Source: Hyphococcus sp. (GTDB taxonomy: Bacteria > Pseudomonadota > Alphaproteobacteria > Caulobacterales > Parvularculaceae). Taken from it: DNA of 64,000 bases. The DNA lies in assembly GCA_028289605.1 (NCBI GenBank), contig JANQON010000017.1, forward strand, positions 124,001 to 188,000. Direction: 5' to 3'. Shown here piece by piece: positions 25,151 to 34,835 of this stretch. A program made the translations under genes and the position numbers. The notes under the pieces are model-generated. The model had not been told where the DNA came from, ran no database searches, and worked only from the letters and a program-made list of their open reading frames with translations. The stretch's first letter is position 1. Every line of letters begins with the position of its first letter.

Positions 25151-26335
25151 ATGCCCTGGCAAGATAATTCCGGCAATCGCGGTCCCTGGGGCCAACCGCC
25201 CCGCGGGGACAATGGCGGCAATCGCAACAACGGCGGACGCGGACAAGGCGAGCCGCCCGATCTTGAGGATCTATTGGAGGCGTCGCGCCAACGGTTGCGA
25301 CGCGCTTTCCCCCGCGGTCGCGGCGGCGGCGGCGGAGACGGCCGCGGCGGCCTGCCCTTTAACAGCTCGATTGCCGGACTGGTCGGCGCAGGCGTCCTTG
25401 CGCTTTGGCTGTTTTCCGGAATCTATCAGGTCAACCCCGGCGAGCGCGCCCTCGTCACGACTTTCGGCAAGTTCACCGACATTCAGGCCCAGGGCCTGAA
25501 ATGGCACGTTCCGTTTCCGGTTCAGGCCGTAGAGATTGTCCTTGTCGACCGTACGCGCACGATCGACGTCGGCTTCCGGGGAACAGCGCAGCGCGGCGCC
25601 GAAGCGCTGTCGGAAAGCCTGATGCTGACGGGCGACAAGAACATCGCCGACGTCACCTTCTCGGTTGACTGGAATATCGATACCTCGCCGCAGCCTGAAG
25701 GAGAATTGCCGGGCCCGGCGAAGTTCGCGTTCAACATTGAAAACCAGGACAATGTCGTGCGCGCCGTCGCCGAAGCGGCGATGCGTGAAGTTGTCGGCGG
25801 CAACCGGCTCGAACTTCTGCTGACGTCAGGGCGCGGCGATGTCGCCGAAAGCACCAGGCAGATCATGCAGGAAGCGCTCAACGCCTATGACAGCGGCATC
25901 AACATCATTCGCGTCAACTACCAAAAGGCGGACGCGCCGCCGCAGGTGCGCGACGCGTTTCTTGACGTTTTCAACGCGGGCTCGGAAGCCGAACGCCGGG
26001 TCAACGACGCGCAGCGCTATTACAACGAGAAAATCCCGCTCGCGCGCGGTGAAGCGCAAAAGATCTTGGAAGACGCCGCAGCCTATGCAGCCCGCGTCAC
26101 CGCGGACGCTCGCGGTCAAGCGGAACGCTTCAATCAGATCTACGAGGAATATCGTCAAGCGCCCGACGTCACGCGCCAGCGCATGTATCTGGAAACTGTT
26201 GAGTCCGTACTCGCCGATATGAACAAAATCGTTATCGAAGACGACGCCGGCGGCGGCGTTGTGCCGTACCTGCCGCTGAACGAGTTGAACAACAATCGAC
26301 GCGCCCAGTCGTCCGCAAGCGGAGGATCGCAGTAA
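25151..26335 (+). CDS. hflK: HflK, SPFH-domain membrane protease regulator
   Basis: With HflC forms a large membrane complex that surrounds FtsH and modulates its proteolysis. 394 residues. The N-terminus is Gly/Asn/Arg-rich (GGNRNNGGRGQGEPPDL), as usual, then one membrane helix (about residues 75-95), and the SPFH domain beginning YQVNPGERALVTTFGKFT, with the HVPFPVQAVEIV loop and RQIMQEALNAYDSGINIIRVNYQKADAPPQVRDAFLDV. The coiled region continues to YLETVESVLADMNKIVIEDD. The stop overlaps the hflC start (TAATG), with GGAGGATCGC as the coupled ribosome site. Confidence 0.96.
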   Translation: MPWQDNSGNRGPWGQPPRGDNGGNRNNGGRGQGEPPDLEDLLEASRQRLRRAFPRGRGGGGGDGRGGLPFNSSIAGLVGAGVLALWLFSGIYQVNPGERALVTTFGKFTDIQAQGLKWHVPFPVQAVEIVLVDRTRTIDVGFRGTAQRGAEALSESLMLTGDKNIADVTFSVDWNIDTSPQPEGELPGPAKFAFNIENQDNVVRAVAEAAMREVVGGNRLELLLTSGRGDVAESTRQIMQEALNAYDSGINIIRVNYQKADAPPQVRDAFLDVFNAGSEAERRVNDAQRYYNEKIPLARGEAQKILEDAAAYAARVTADARGQAERFNQIYEEYRQAPDVTRQRMYLETVESVLADMNKIVIEDDAGGGVVPYLPLNELNNNRRAQSSASGGSQ

Positions 26336-27447
26336 TGAGCAGGTATCTCGGCCCAGGCCTTTTCATCGGCTTGATTGTCGCTCTGATCGCCCTGAATTCG
26401 CTTCTCTTCTCAGTTGGCGAGCGCGAACAGGCGATTGTTCTTCGCTTCGGCGACCCCGTGCGTATTGCTGAAAACGCCGGCATCAAAGGAAAACTGCCCA
26501 TCGAGAATGTGGTCAAACTCGACAAACGCAACCTCGAATATGACAACCGTCCCCTGGAGGTCTTTACCGTCAATCAGGAACGGCTCGTTGTCGATGCGTT
26601 CGTGCGTTACCAGATTATCGATCCCTTGCGGTATTATGAAAGTTTCCGCGGTTCGGGCGGCAGCGACTTTTCAAGTCTGCGCAGCGCCGCTGAAGGGCGG
26701 ATCGCAGCCGTTCTTGAAACCAGCCTTCGCGCCATTCTCGGCGACGCCACGGACATTGAGATCATTCGCGACCGCCGCGCCGAGCTGATGGAAGGCATCA
26801 GCACGTTGATGGCGAATGAAGTGCGCCAGTTCGGCGTGCGCGTGATCGACGTGAAGATCCGACGCGCCGACTTCCCGGAAGAAAACCAGGATGATGTGTT
26901 TGAACGCATGCGGTCTGAGCGTATCCAGATTGCGCAGCGCATTCGCGCCGAAGGCGACGAACAAAAACGACGCATTGAGGCGCAGGCCGATCGCCGCGAA
27001 ACGGAGATCCTGGCCGACGCCAATCGGCGAGCGCTGGAAATCCAGGGCCGCGCCGACGCCGCGCGCAACTGCATCTTCGCCGGCGCCTATGACGGCGTGC
27101 CGGTGCGCATTTCGGAAATGACGATCGAGGAAGCGGTGGTCGAAGCAGATACGCCGGACGAATCGGCCGACGGCGGCGATGGAACGCCGGACCCGGCCGC
27201 GGCTGTGAGCGACGCAGCGGCGGCGGCCGCAGCGGCGGTTGCGGCGCAAACGGAAGCGAATGCGGCGATCATCGACTGCGAGTTTTTGGCCGGGGGCCAG
27301 CGCGATCCGCAACGGGCGGAGTTTTTCGCCTTTTATCGTTCCCTGGACGCCTATGAGGCGGCGTTGAAACAGGGCGAAACCACGATTCTGTTGTCGCCGG
27401 ACTCTGAATTCTTCCGTTATTTCAGGGACTTCCAGCCGCGCAACTAG
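26335..27447 (+). CDS. hflC: HflC with a large C-terminal insertion
   Basis: Partner of HflK in the FtsH-modulating complex; one N-terminal membrane helix (about 6-26) and the rest extracytoplasmic. The SPFH core (SVGEREQAIVLRFGDPVRI through FPEENQDDVFERMRSERIQIAQRIRAEGDEQ) is normal, and the C-terminus YRSLDAYEAALKQGETT then LLSPDSEFFRYFRDF is the family end. Unusual: between the helix ending DAARNCIFAGAYDG (about 254) and FLAGGQRDPQRAEFFAF (about 317-332) there is an Ala/Asp/Pro-rich insert of about 70 residues that family members lack. Cysteines C246 and C315 flank it. Length is 370 versus roughly 290-330 for relatives. Confidence 0.94.
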   Translation: MSRYLGPGLFIGLIVALIALNSLLFSVGEREQAIVLRFGDPVRIAENAGIKGKLPIENVVKLDKRNLEYDNRPLEVFTVNQERLVVDAFVRYQIIDPLRYYESFRGSGGSDFSSLRSAAEGRIAAVLETSLRAILGDATDIEIIRDRRAELMEGISTLMANEVRQFGVRVIDVKIRRADFPEENQDDVFERMRSERIQIAQRIRAEGDEQKRRIEAQADRRETEILADANRRALEIQGRADAARNCIFAGAYDGVPVRISEMTIEEAVVEADTPDESADGGDGTPDPAAAVSDAAAAAAAAVAAQTEANAAIIDCEFLAGGQRDPQRAEFFAFYRSLDAYEAALKQGETTILLSPDSEFFRYFRDFQPRN

Positions 27448-27550
27448 ACGTCCCGCGCATCGGGCGCGCCGTCGCAGGCGCGCTTGCCTCGCGGCCGCTT
27501 TGCGTTAACCTGTCAGGTCTAGACTGGCGTGGGTTCGGTGCGAGGCAGGT

Positions 27551-28933
27551 ATGAAACATAATGGTTTGAGCCGCTTATTTGGCGCGATGGCGCTCGGCGT
27601 CGCGATCGTTGCGGCGCCGGCGATGGAGGCCGCCGCGCATGGGCCCCAGACGAATTTGCCGGATTTGGTCGACGAACTGTCGCCTGCGGTGGTGAATATC
27701 TCGTCGTCTCAGGCTGTGCGCGGCTCGGGCGCAACCGGAGAGCTGGAAAGCCTGCGGCGAAAGTTCGGCCGCCAGCCCGTATCCCTGGGTTCAGGCTTCA
27801 TCATTGACGCCAACGGGGTCGTCGTCACCAACAACCATGTGATCGACAACGCCGACGAAATCACCGTCACCCTGAATGACGGGCGGGAATTTACAGCCAA
27901 GCTGCGCGGGCGCGATCGCGAAACCGATCTCGCCGTCCTCGAAATCCAATCAAGCGGCGTGCGTTTTCCGGCGGTGAAATGGGGCGATCCCGACGATGCA
28001 AGGGTCGGATCGGACGTCATCGCCATCGGCAACCCGTTCGGGCTCGGCGGTTCTGTGACCAAGGGCATCGTCTCGGCGCGCAACCGCGATATCAATTCCG
28101 GACAGTATGACGACTTCATCCAGACCGACGCATCGATCAACCGCGGCAATTCCGGCGGTCCGCTGTTTGACATGCGCGGCTCGGTTGTGGGCGTGAACAC
28201 GGCGATCTTCTCACAGACGGGCGGCTCGGTCGGGGTCGGTTTCGCCATTCCGGCCGATCTTGCGCAGACCGTGGTGAGCCAGCTGCTTGAATTCGGCGAA
28301 ACCCGGCGCGGTTGGCTGGGCGTTTCCATCGAAGACATCACCGCGGAACAAGCTTCGTCGCTCGGCCTGCGCCGCCCGGAGGGAGCGCTGGTTTCCGTCG
28401 TTCGCAACAACAGTCCGGCGAAGGACGCCGGCGTCACCGTCAATGACGTGATCGTTGAATTCAATCGCAAGCCGATCGCCTCGCAGCGCGACTTAACCCG
28501 CGCCGTTGCGGACACGCCGATCGGCAAGAAAACGACCGTCGTGGTTTGGCGCGACGGCAAAAGGGTTACGCTGAACGTCACTGTCGACCGCCGCGAGACC
28601 CGCATTTTGGCGGCGACGGGCGGACCGGCGCTTCGGTCCAATGCGTTTTCGAGCGCCGGCTTGACCCTGGAAGAGCCCACCGAAGAGATCCGCCGCGCCT
28701 TCGGCCTGCCGGCAGGCGTTGAAGGCGTTGTCGTTACGGCGGTTGATCCGGACAGTCCCGCGGCGGTGGTGCTGCAGCCCGGCGACGTTATTCTTGAAAT
28801 CGGCTGGGAGCGCATGACGCGCCCGTCCGCGGCGGTGACGAAGCTGGATAAGCTCCGTAACCTGAACAGCGGACCGGTTCAGATATATGTTCAGCGCGGC
28901 GACTTGCTGTTTTATGAGTCGTTGAGACCGTAG
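27551..28933 (+). CDS. degP: Do-family serine protease DegP/HtrA
   Basis: Periplasmic protease and chaperone that removes misfolded envelope proteins. 460 residues with a signal peptide (cleavage near EAAA, about residue 28). Catalytic triad visible: H96 in VVTNNHVIDN, D126 in RDRETDLAVLEI, and S201 in NRGNSGGPLFD. Two PDZ domains follow: about 275-365 (RGWLGVSIEDITAEQ) and about 380-455 (GLTLEEPTEEIRRAFG, PAAVVLQPGDVILEIGW). It is directly downstream of hflKC; this order is common in alphaproteobacteria and groups envelope quality control. A 103-base gap upstream carries no obvious stress promoter. Confidence 0.96.
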   Translation: MKHNGLSRLFGAMALGVAIVAAPAMEAAAHGPQTNLPDLVDELSPAVVNISSSQAVRGSGATGELESLRRKFGRQPVSLGSGFIIDANGVVVTNNHVIDNADEITVTLNDGREFTAKLRGRDRETDLAVLEIQSSGVRFPAVKWGDPDDARVGSDVIAIGNPFGLGGSVTKGIVSARNRDINSGQYDDFIQTDASINRGNSGGPLFDMRGSVVGVNTAIFSQTGGSVGVGFAIPADLAQTVVSQLLEFGETRRGWLGVSIEDITAEQASSLGLRRPEGALVSVVRNNSPAKDAGVTVNDVIVEFNRKPIASQRDLTRAVADTPIGKKTTVVVWRDGKRVTLNVTVDRRETRILAATGGPALRSNAFSSAGLTLEEPTEEIRRAFGLPAGVEGVVVTAVDPDSPAAVVLQPGDVILEIGWERMTRPSAAVTKLDKLRNLNSGPVQIYVQRGDLLFYESLRP

Positions 28934-28973
28934 CGCGTAAGTCCAACACCCAGCGCAGTTGTTCTTTTCTTAT

Positions 28974-29045
28974 CCGCTCATCCCCGCGAAAGCGGGGATC
29001 CAGACGTCCTTCTCTGTGGATCCCCGCTTTCGCGGGGATGAGCGG
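28974..29045. repeat. REP-like intergenic palindrome (copy 4, perfect)
   Basis: The cleanest copy: two perfect 29-base arms (28974-29002 and 29017-29045) around a 14-base loop, each arm itself holding a CCCCGCGAAAGCGGGG hairpin and ending CCGCTCAT / ATGAGCGG outside. Lies between convergent degP and the entericidin gene. Confidence 0.9.
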
Positions 29046-29101
29046 TAAAGAAAGACTGGTTATGGGAGATGAATCCTTACTTCACACAACCCACGGCCAA
29101 C

Positions 29102-29133
29102 AAAAAAGCCGCCCCAACCGGGCGGCTTTTTTT
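29102..29133. terminator. Bidirectional rho-independent terminator
   Basis: AGCCGCCC and GGGCGGCT form an 8-base stem (29107-29127) with a CAACC-type loop, A run on the left and seven T on the right. It lies 3' of the small lipoprotein gene and also faces degP. Confidence 0.9.
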
Positions 29134-29153
29134 CAACGCATTGCGGCCATGGC

Positions 29154-29273
29154 TCAGTCGAGAACGTCTTCGCCGGCTTCGCCGATGCTCTCAATGTCGC
29201 GGCCGACGCCTTTGACGGTCTCGCAGGATGTGAGAAAAAACATGGCCGCCAGAATTCCAACTAATGCGCGCAT
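29154..29273 (-). CDS. Entericidin A/B-type small lipoprotein
   Basis: A 39-residue product that begins MRALVGILAAMFFLTSCETV: a short lipoprotein signal with lipobox LTSC (lipidated Cys at residue 17) followed by the typical entericidin continuation VKGVGRDIESIGEAGEDVLD (Gly-x-Gly-x-D-x-x pattern). ATG 29273 has AAGGGGCGGGCC directly upstream. Entericidins are outer-membrane-lipoprotein toxin/antidote-like peptides in enterobacteria; function here is unproven. Only one copy is seen, so no toxin-antidote pair. A terminator sits just downstream. Confidence 0.85.
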   Translation of the reverse strand: MRALVGILAAMFFLTSCETVKGVGRDIESIGEAGEDVLD

Positions 29274-29346
29274 GGCCCGCCCCTTTCCGTGGTGTTTTGT
29301 TCAGTGCTTCAGTCTTTCACTTCGATTCCGCCCCGGCAAGCAAAAC

Positions 29347-30258
29347 CTATTCGGCGGACGTGAATTCGCTGTCAGCATAGCCCTGGAGAAATAAAAGGGC
29401 TGTTAAATCGCCATGGAGAATGCTGGCGTCCGCGGCTTTAGCGACCGCCGGCTTGGCGCGAAACGCAACGCCCAGCCCCGCCTTCTCAAGCATGGCGAGA
29501 TCGTTGGCCCCGTCGCCGACGGCGAGGGTCTCGGCAAGGGCGATATCGTGCTCTGCTGCGATACGGGTCAGCGCTTCTTGCTTGGCGGCGCGGCCAAGAA
29601 CTGGCTCGTGCACTTCACCGGTGAGGACGCCGTTTTCAACGATCAGTTCGTTCGCTTGGTGAATCTGAAAGCCGCAGGCGGCGGCGACCCGGGAGGTGAA
29701 AAACGTAAAGCCGCCGGAGACGAGGGCGGTGACGGCGCCGGCCCTGTTCATGGTCTGCACCAGCGCTCTGGCTCCCGGGGTCAGCGTGATTCGCGTCTCA
29801 AAAGTCTCCTGCAAAACCTTCTCCGGCAGGCCTTTCAGCATGGCCACCCGTTCTTTCAGCGCCGCCTCAAAATCAAGCTCGCCGCGCATCGCGCGTTCGG
29901 TGATAGCGGAGATTTCCGCGCGCTTGCCGGCGAATTCGGCAAGCTCGTCGATGCATTCCTGCTCGATAATGGTGGAGTCCATGTCGGCGATGAGGATGCG
30001 CTTGCGGCGGTGATCCGTACCCTGCGCAACAACATCGATCGGTTTTTCGCCCAGGAAATCCTTCATCTCATTGCAAAATTCCTGCGCGTCGACCGACGTT
30101 TCGAAAAGAAAGTCTTCGCTAACCCCTTTCGCAAGCGAACGGCGCCGAGGCGTGGGAAAGCCAATGTGATCGAGATGACAGGACAAACTCCCTGCGAGCT
30201 CGTTTCCCAGCAAAGGTCGCGCCGGGTTACAAATCAATGTTGCTGCGGTATTAAACAT
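29347..30258 (-). CDS. serB: Phosphoserine phosphatase
   Basis: Last step of serine synthesis, O-phosphoserine to L-serine, in the cytosol. 303 residues. The HAD motif ADMDSTIIEQECIDELA carries the nucleophile D92 and acid D94; motif II SGGFTFFTSRVA, and motif III with VGDGANDLAMLEKAGLG are present. The N-terminal about 80 residues (MFNTAATLICNPARPLL) match the ACT-like N-terminal domain usual in bacterial SerB. Its start codon lies only four bases from the start of the divergent miaA, so the promoters of the two genes must reach into coding sequence. Confidence 0.94.
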   Translation of the reverse strand: MFNTAATLICNPARPLLGNELAGSLSCHLDHIGFPTPRRRSLAKGVSEDFLFETSVDAQEFCNEMKDFLGEKPIDVVAQGTDHRRKRILIADMDSTIIEQECIDELAEFAGKRAEISAITERAMRGELDFEAALKERVAMLKGLPEKVLQETFETRITLTPGARALVQTMNRAGAVTALVSGGFTFFTSRVAAACGFQIHQANELIVENGVLTGEVHEPVLGRAAKQEALTRIAAEHDIALAETLAVGDGANDLAMLEKAGLGVAFRAKPAVAKAADASILHGDLTALLFLQGYADSEFTSAE

Positions 30259-30262
30259 TCCG

Positions 30263-31174
30263 ATGCCGGATCAATTGGAATTCAACGTCGTCTTTATCGC
30301 AGGCCCCACGGCGAGCGGCAAGTCGGCGCTGGCGCTTGATCTCGCCGACCGCCTCGGCGGCGAGATTGTCAACGCCGACGCCATGCAGGTTTACCGCGAC
30401 CTGCGCATTGTCACCGCGCGCCCGTCGACGGCTGAGGAGGCGCGCGCGCCGCATCATCTCTATGGGGTTGTCGACGGCGCGGAACGGTGTTCAGCCGGTC
30501 GTTGGGCGCGGATGGCGGCGCCGATCATCGACGATATCGGCGCGCGAGGACGCTGCGCGATCGTGGTCGGCGGCACGGGGCTCTACTTCCGGGCGCTGGA
30601 AGAGGGTCTCTCCCCCATCCCGGATACGCCGGCGCCGATCAGGGCCAAAGCCCAGGCCCGTCTCGCCGAGCTGGGGGCTGCGGCGTTTCGCGACGAAGTG
30701 GTCGCCAGGGATCCCGACATGGCCCGCCTGGCGGCGAACGACGCGCAACGGCTGACCCGCGCCTGGGAGGTGTTTGAGGCGACCGGCAAGCCGCTGTCCC
30801 AGTTTCAGGCGTTGCCGCGACAACCCGTCTTGCCGCATGCGCGGGCGCGCCGCGTCGTCGTCGAACCGGACCGGGAAACGCTCTATCGGCGCAGCGATCA
30901 ACGGGCGGCGGAAATGCTGGAATCGGGCGCTGTTGAGGAAGTCAAAGCGCTGCTCGCCCGCGATCTCGATTCAACTTTGCCGGTCATGAAAGCGCTCGGT
31001 GTTGCTGAGGTTACAGCCCTTTTGAAGGGCGATCTGGACCGCGAGGGTGCGCTTGCGAACCTCCAGCAGGCGACCCGACAATTCGCCAAGCGCCAGCTCA
31101 CCTGGTTCCGCAATCAGGCGCCGAATTGGCCGCGGGCGGAGGATTCCGAACGGGCGCTGAAATTGTTTTCGTGA
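30263..31174 (+). CDS. miaA: tRNA dimethylallyltransferase
   Basis: Adds a dimethylallyl group to A37 of tRNAs that read UNN codons. 303 residues. The P-loop FIAGPTASGKSALALDLAD (about 11-28), the NADAMQVYRDLRIVTARP segment, and the PHHLYGVVDGAERCSAGRWARMA region and VVGGTGLYFRALEEG are all family hallmarks. No ribosome site is visible before ATG 30263; a TTG at about 30275 could be the real start with the P-loop intact, and leaderless translation is possible. The following 180 bases contain no gene. Confidence 0.95.
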   Translation: MPDQLEFNVVFIAGPTASGKSALALDLADRLGGEIVNADAMQVYRDLRIVTARPSTAEEARAPHHLYGVVDGAERCSAGRWARMAAPIIDDIGARGRCAIVVGGTGLYFRALEEGLSPIPDTPAPIRAKAQARLAELGAAAFRDEVVARDPDMARLAANDAQRLTRAWEVFEATGKPLSQFQALPRQPVLPHARARRVVVEPDRETLYRRSDQRAAEMLESGAVEEVKALLARDLDSTLPVMKALGVAEVTALLKGDLDREGALANLQQATRQFAKRQLTWFRNQAPNWPRAEDSERALKLFS

Positions 31175-31354
31175 GAAACGGGCCGGGGCCGTTGCGCTTG
31201 CAGAGAACGGCCGTTATGAAATCACGTTCAGGACCGGGCGTGGGGCCCTGATAAGGTCCGATCGGGGTTAGCAAGGCGCTGAGTAAGGGGCGCCGTCGGC
31301 GTTGTCGCCGCATGCGCGCGACGCCGCTGTGATTGGTCGGGACCTAACGCTTGC

Positions 31355-32131
31355 ATGGTTGAATTTCTACGGCGCCTTTCGCGGTTTTTGACGTCGATGG
31401 ACGCCAAAGGCGTCACGTCGCTGGCGGTTTCCGTCGTTCTGCTCGCCTTTGTCGTCTTCATGCTGTTTTTCGGTCAGGGCTGGCTGAATCTGGATGAGGA
31501 CGGCGGGCGCGGCCAGCTCAGCCGACTGATGCTGACCGCGGCAGAATCCCCCTGGGCGATTGTGGGCGTCGTTTCCATCTTTTGCCTGTTGGCGCTCACC
31601 GGGTTTCCGCAGATCCTGCTCATCGCGGCGACGGTGATTGTTTTCCAGCCGGTGAACGGCGCGCTCTACGCCTGGGCCGCCACCATGTCGAGCGCGACGC
31701 TGACATTCGGGCTGGGCCATTTTCTCGGCGGCCGCTGGGTGCGCCGCCTGGGCGGCGATCGGGTGCAGCGCACCATCAACTTCCTGCATAATCACGGCGT
31801 GGTGGCGAGCGCGCTGATCCGGGTCGTGCCGTCCGCGCCGTTCATTGTCGTCAACGCCGCGGCGGGAACCGCGCATATCCCGATGTGGAAATTCTGGCTG
31901 GGGACCGGCTTCGGCATTGTCCCCAAGATCGCTCTTGTGGCGGTTCTCGCGGCGATGGCGCCGGATGCGCAGTCCCTGTCGGAGGGCGTCGACGGAATTC
32001 TGGCGTTCTTCACCAGCCGGCGGCCGCAGGACATCGCCATGATCGTCGGTGTGATCGCCGTGTGGCTTGCGTTCCTGCTGCTCGTGCGGATTGTCTACAG
32101 GCGGTTGCGGGCGCGCGAGAGCGCATATTAG
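31355..32131 (+). CDS. VTT-domain (TVP38/TMEM64, SNARE-associated) membrane protein
   Basis: 258 residues, about six hydrophobic segments. The family core is recognisable in LLALTGFPQILLIAATVIVF (re-entrant segment), followed by AATMSSATLTFGLGHFLGGRWVRRL and RVVPSAPFIVVNAAAGTAHIPMWKFWLGTGFGIVPK, the conserved glycine/proline part of the VTT domain. Eukaryotic relatives are lipid scramblases of the DedA superfamily; the bacterial substrate is unknown. It directly precedes mreB on the same strand, but 174 bases including a likely promoter separate the two. Confidence 0.85.
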   Translation: MVEFLRRLSRFLTSMDAKGVTSLAVSVVLLAFVVFMLFFGQGWLNLDEDGGRGQLSRLMLTAAESPWAIVGVVSIFCLLALTGFPQILLIAATVIVFQPVNGALYAWAATMSSATLTFGLGHFLGGRWVRRLGGDRVQRTINFLHNHGVVASALIRVVPSAPFIVVNAAAGTAHIPMWKFWLGTGFGIVPKIALVAVLAAMAPDAQSLSEGVDGILAFFTSRRPQDIAMIVGVIAVWLAFLLLVRIVYRRLRARESAY

Positions 32132-32230
32132 AGGGAAAAAGGCCAATATTTCTCTGGACGGGAGAAGAATCCTGTTAACCGGACAGACACGGGGTTTTGG
32201 GGCGCAATGGCGGGAGATTTCACGCCCATG

Positions 32231-32259
32231 TTGACGATTTAGGAACGCATTAAGGATAA
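32231..32259 (+). promoter_or_regulatory. Likely mreB promoter
   Basis: TTGACG at 32231-32236 and GGATAA at 32254-32259 are 17 bases apart, 46 bases before the mreB start codon; AGGAATTTTCAAG just upstream of ATG 32306 is the ribosome site. Confidence 0.5.
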
Positions 32260-32290
32260 ATGTTACGCCGTTAGGACTCACTATCGGTGA

Positions 32291-33346
<1,056 letters not shown>

Positions 33347-33383
33347 TGGGACGCTTGAAACGGTTGGTTCGGTTACGTGAGGC

Positions 33384-34313
33384 ATGGAATATTTAGGGCG
33401 GGACAGAAGGGAAGGACTTGGCCGTAAAGCGAACTCCCGCGTCCTCCTCGTCATTCTGATCCTCGTTTCGGTCTTTCTGCTTCTTTCCAGTCTCTATTCG
33501 GCGCAAGCGTCTGTCTTCAAGAAAGCCCGGGAAGGCGTGCTCGACGCTGCGGAACCGGCGCTGGAACTTTTTTCCGGACCGATTTCCTACGTCAACGGGT
33601 TGATCGGCTATGTCCGGGATTATTTCTCCGTACTCGAACAAAATGAAGCCCTGCGCCAGGAAAACGCTGAACTGCGCCAATGGATGAATGAGGCGCTTGA
33701 ATTGCGCACGGTCGTTGCGGGTTTTGAAGGCCTGCAGTCCTATCAGGCCCCGCCAGCGGCGCAGCCGGTCGACGCCTATATCATCGGCGAGGCCAATGAC
33801 GCCTTTGCGCGCTCGATGATCATCAATGCGGGCCGGCGCAAGAATATAGAAACCGGTCAGGCTGTCGTCGACGCCGACGGCATGATCGGACGCATCGTGC
33901 ACACCGGCGCTAACGCATCGCGCGTCCTGCTATTAACCGACGTTCAGAGCCGGGTGCCTGTGTTTATCGAGGGCGCCGGCGTTGAGGGCATTCTTGTCGG
34001 GCGCACGCGCGCGCGGCCGGCGATATCGATCGTTGAAACGTCGGAAGACGTCGAAGTCCTTCCCGGCCAGCGGGTGCTGACTTCCGGCGCCGGCGGGATC
34101 TTGCCGCGCGGACTTCCGATCGGCCTTGTGGAGCAGGGCGCCGGCGACGACATCAATGTTGATCTTTACGCAAATTATGCGCGCACGCGAATGGTCCGGG
34201 TCATCAACTTCGAGTTTCCGGCGGTGACGGAAGAAACCGGCGCATTTGTCGACGACGCCCAAGAGGGCGCTGATGTCGGCGCCGACGAGCCGGACCCGGC
34301 GGCGGGAGGCTGA
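33384..34313 (+). CDS. mreC: Rod shape-determining protein MreC
   Basis: Periplasmic part of the elongasome; activates PBP2. 309 residues: one N-terminal helix (about 18-40, VLLVILILVSVFLLLSSLYS), a coiled coil (NEALRQENAELRQWMNEALELR, about 86-107) and a beta-rich domain with NAGRRKNIETGQAVVDADGMIGRIVHTG and LPRGLPIGLVEQGAG. The tail is acidic (about 30 residues, ending in AGG), which is not required. It is followed by mreD after six bases. Confidence 0.96.
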   Translation: MEYLGRDRREGLGRKANSRVLLVILILVSVFLLLSSLYSAQASVFKKAREGVLDAAEPALELFSGPISYVNGLIGYVRDYFSVLEQNEALRQENAELRQWMNEALELRTVVAGFEGLQSYQAPPAAQPVDAYIIGEANDAFARSMIINAGRRKNIETGQAVVDADGMIGRIVHTGANASRVLLLTDVQSRVPVFIEGAGVEGILVGRTRARPAISIVETSEDVEVLPGQRVLTSGAGGILPRGLPIGLVEQGAGDDINVDLYANYARTRMVRVINFEFPAVTEETGAFVDDAQEGADVGADEPDPAAGG

Positions 34314-34319
34314 GCCGAT

Positions 34320-34832
34320 ATGGGCTATCGCGCGCAAAACCTCCTCAGCATGTTGAAGGCCATGACGCCGACCCTGCTCGGTTTGCTGGGCGTGCTGATT
34401 CTGGCGCTGCCGCTTCGTCTTTTCGAGGACGCTTTGCCGACGCCCATTATTCCGTTGGTGGTGGTGTTTTTCTGGTCGATCTACTCACCGGACTATCTGC
34501 CGAGCCCCAGCATCTTCGTCATTGGTATTTTACAGGACCTGTTAATGGGCGGGCCTCTTGGTCTCTGGGCCGCTGTTTACCTTGTCACGCAATATATCGT
34601 CAGCTCGCAGCGCGCCTACTTTCTGGGGCGCGAACAAAAGGTCGTTTGGCTCGGTTTTGCATTGGCGGCGGCGGCGGCAAGCCTTATGCTGTGGCTTGTG
34701 ATGAGTTTGATGTCAGGCGCGCTGCTGCCGGTCGGCGCCCTTGCCGCCCAGATAACCGCAACGGTGTTGATTTATCCGCTGTTCGGAGCGGCGTTTCGCG
34801 AGTTGCACAGTCGCGTCCTGGTGGAGGCGTAG
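34320..34832 (+). CDS. mreD: Rod shape-determining protein MreD
   Basis: Small inner-membrane elongasome subunit of 170 residues with five hydrophobic segments. The conserved acidic/proline pattern PTIIPLVVVFFWSIYSPDYLPSPSIFVIGILQDLLMGGPLGLWA is characteristic of the family (the D in DLLMGGPLG is invariant). It lies between mreC and mrdA with only three bases to the next start. Confidence 0.94.
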   Translation: MGYRAQNLLSMLKAMTPTLLGLLGVLILALPLRLFEDALPTPIIPLVVVFFWSIYSPDYLPSPSIFVIGILQDLLMGGPLGLWAAVYLVTQYIVSSQRAYFLGREQKVVWLGFALAAAAASLMLWLVMSLMSGALLPVGALAAQITATVLIYPLFGAAFRELHSRVLVEA

Positions 34833-34835
34833 TCG

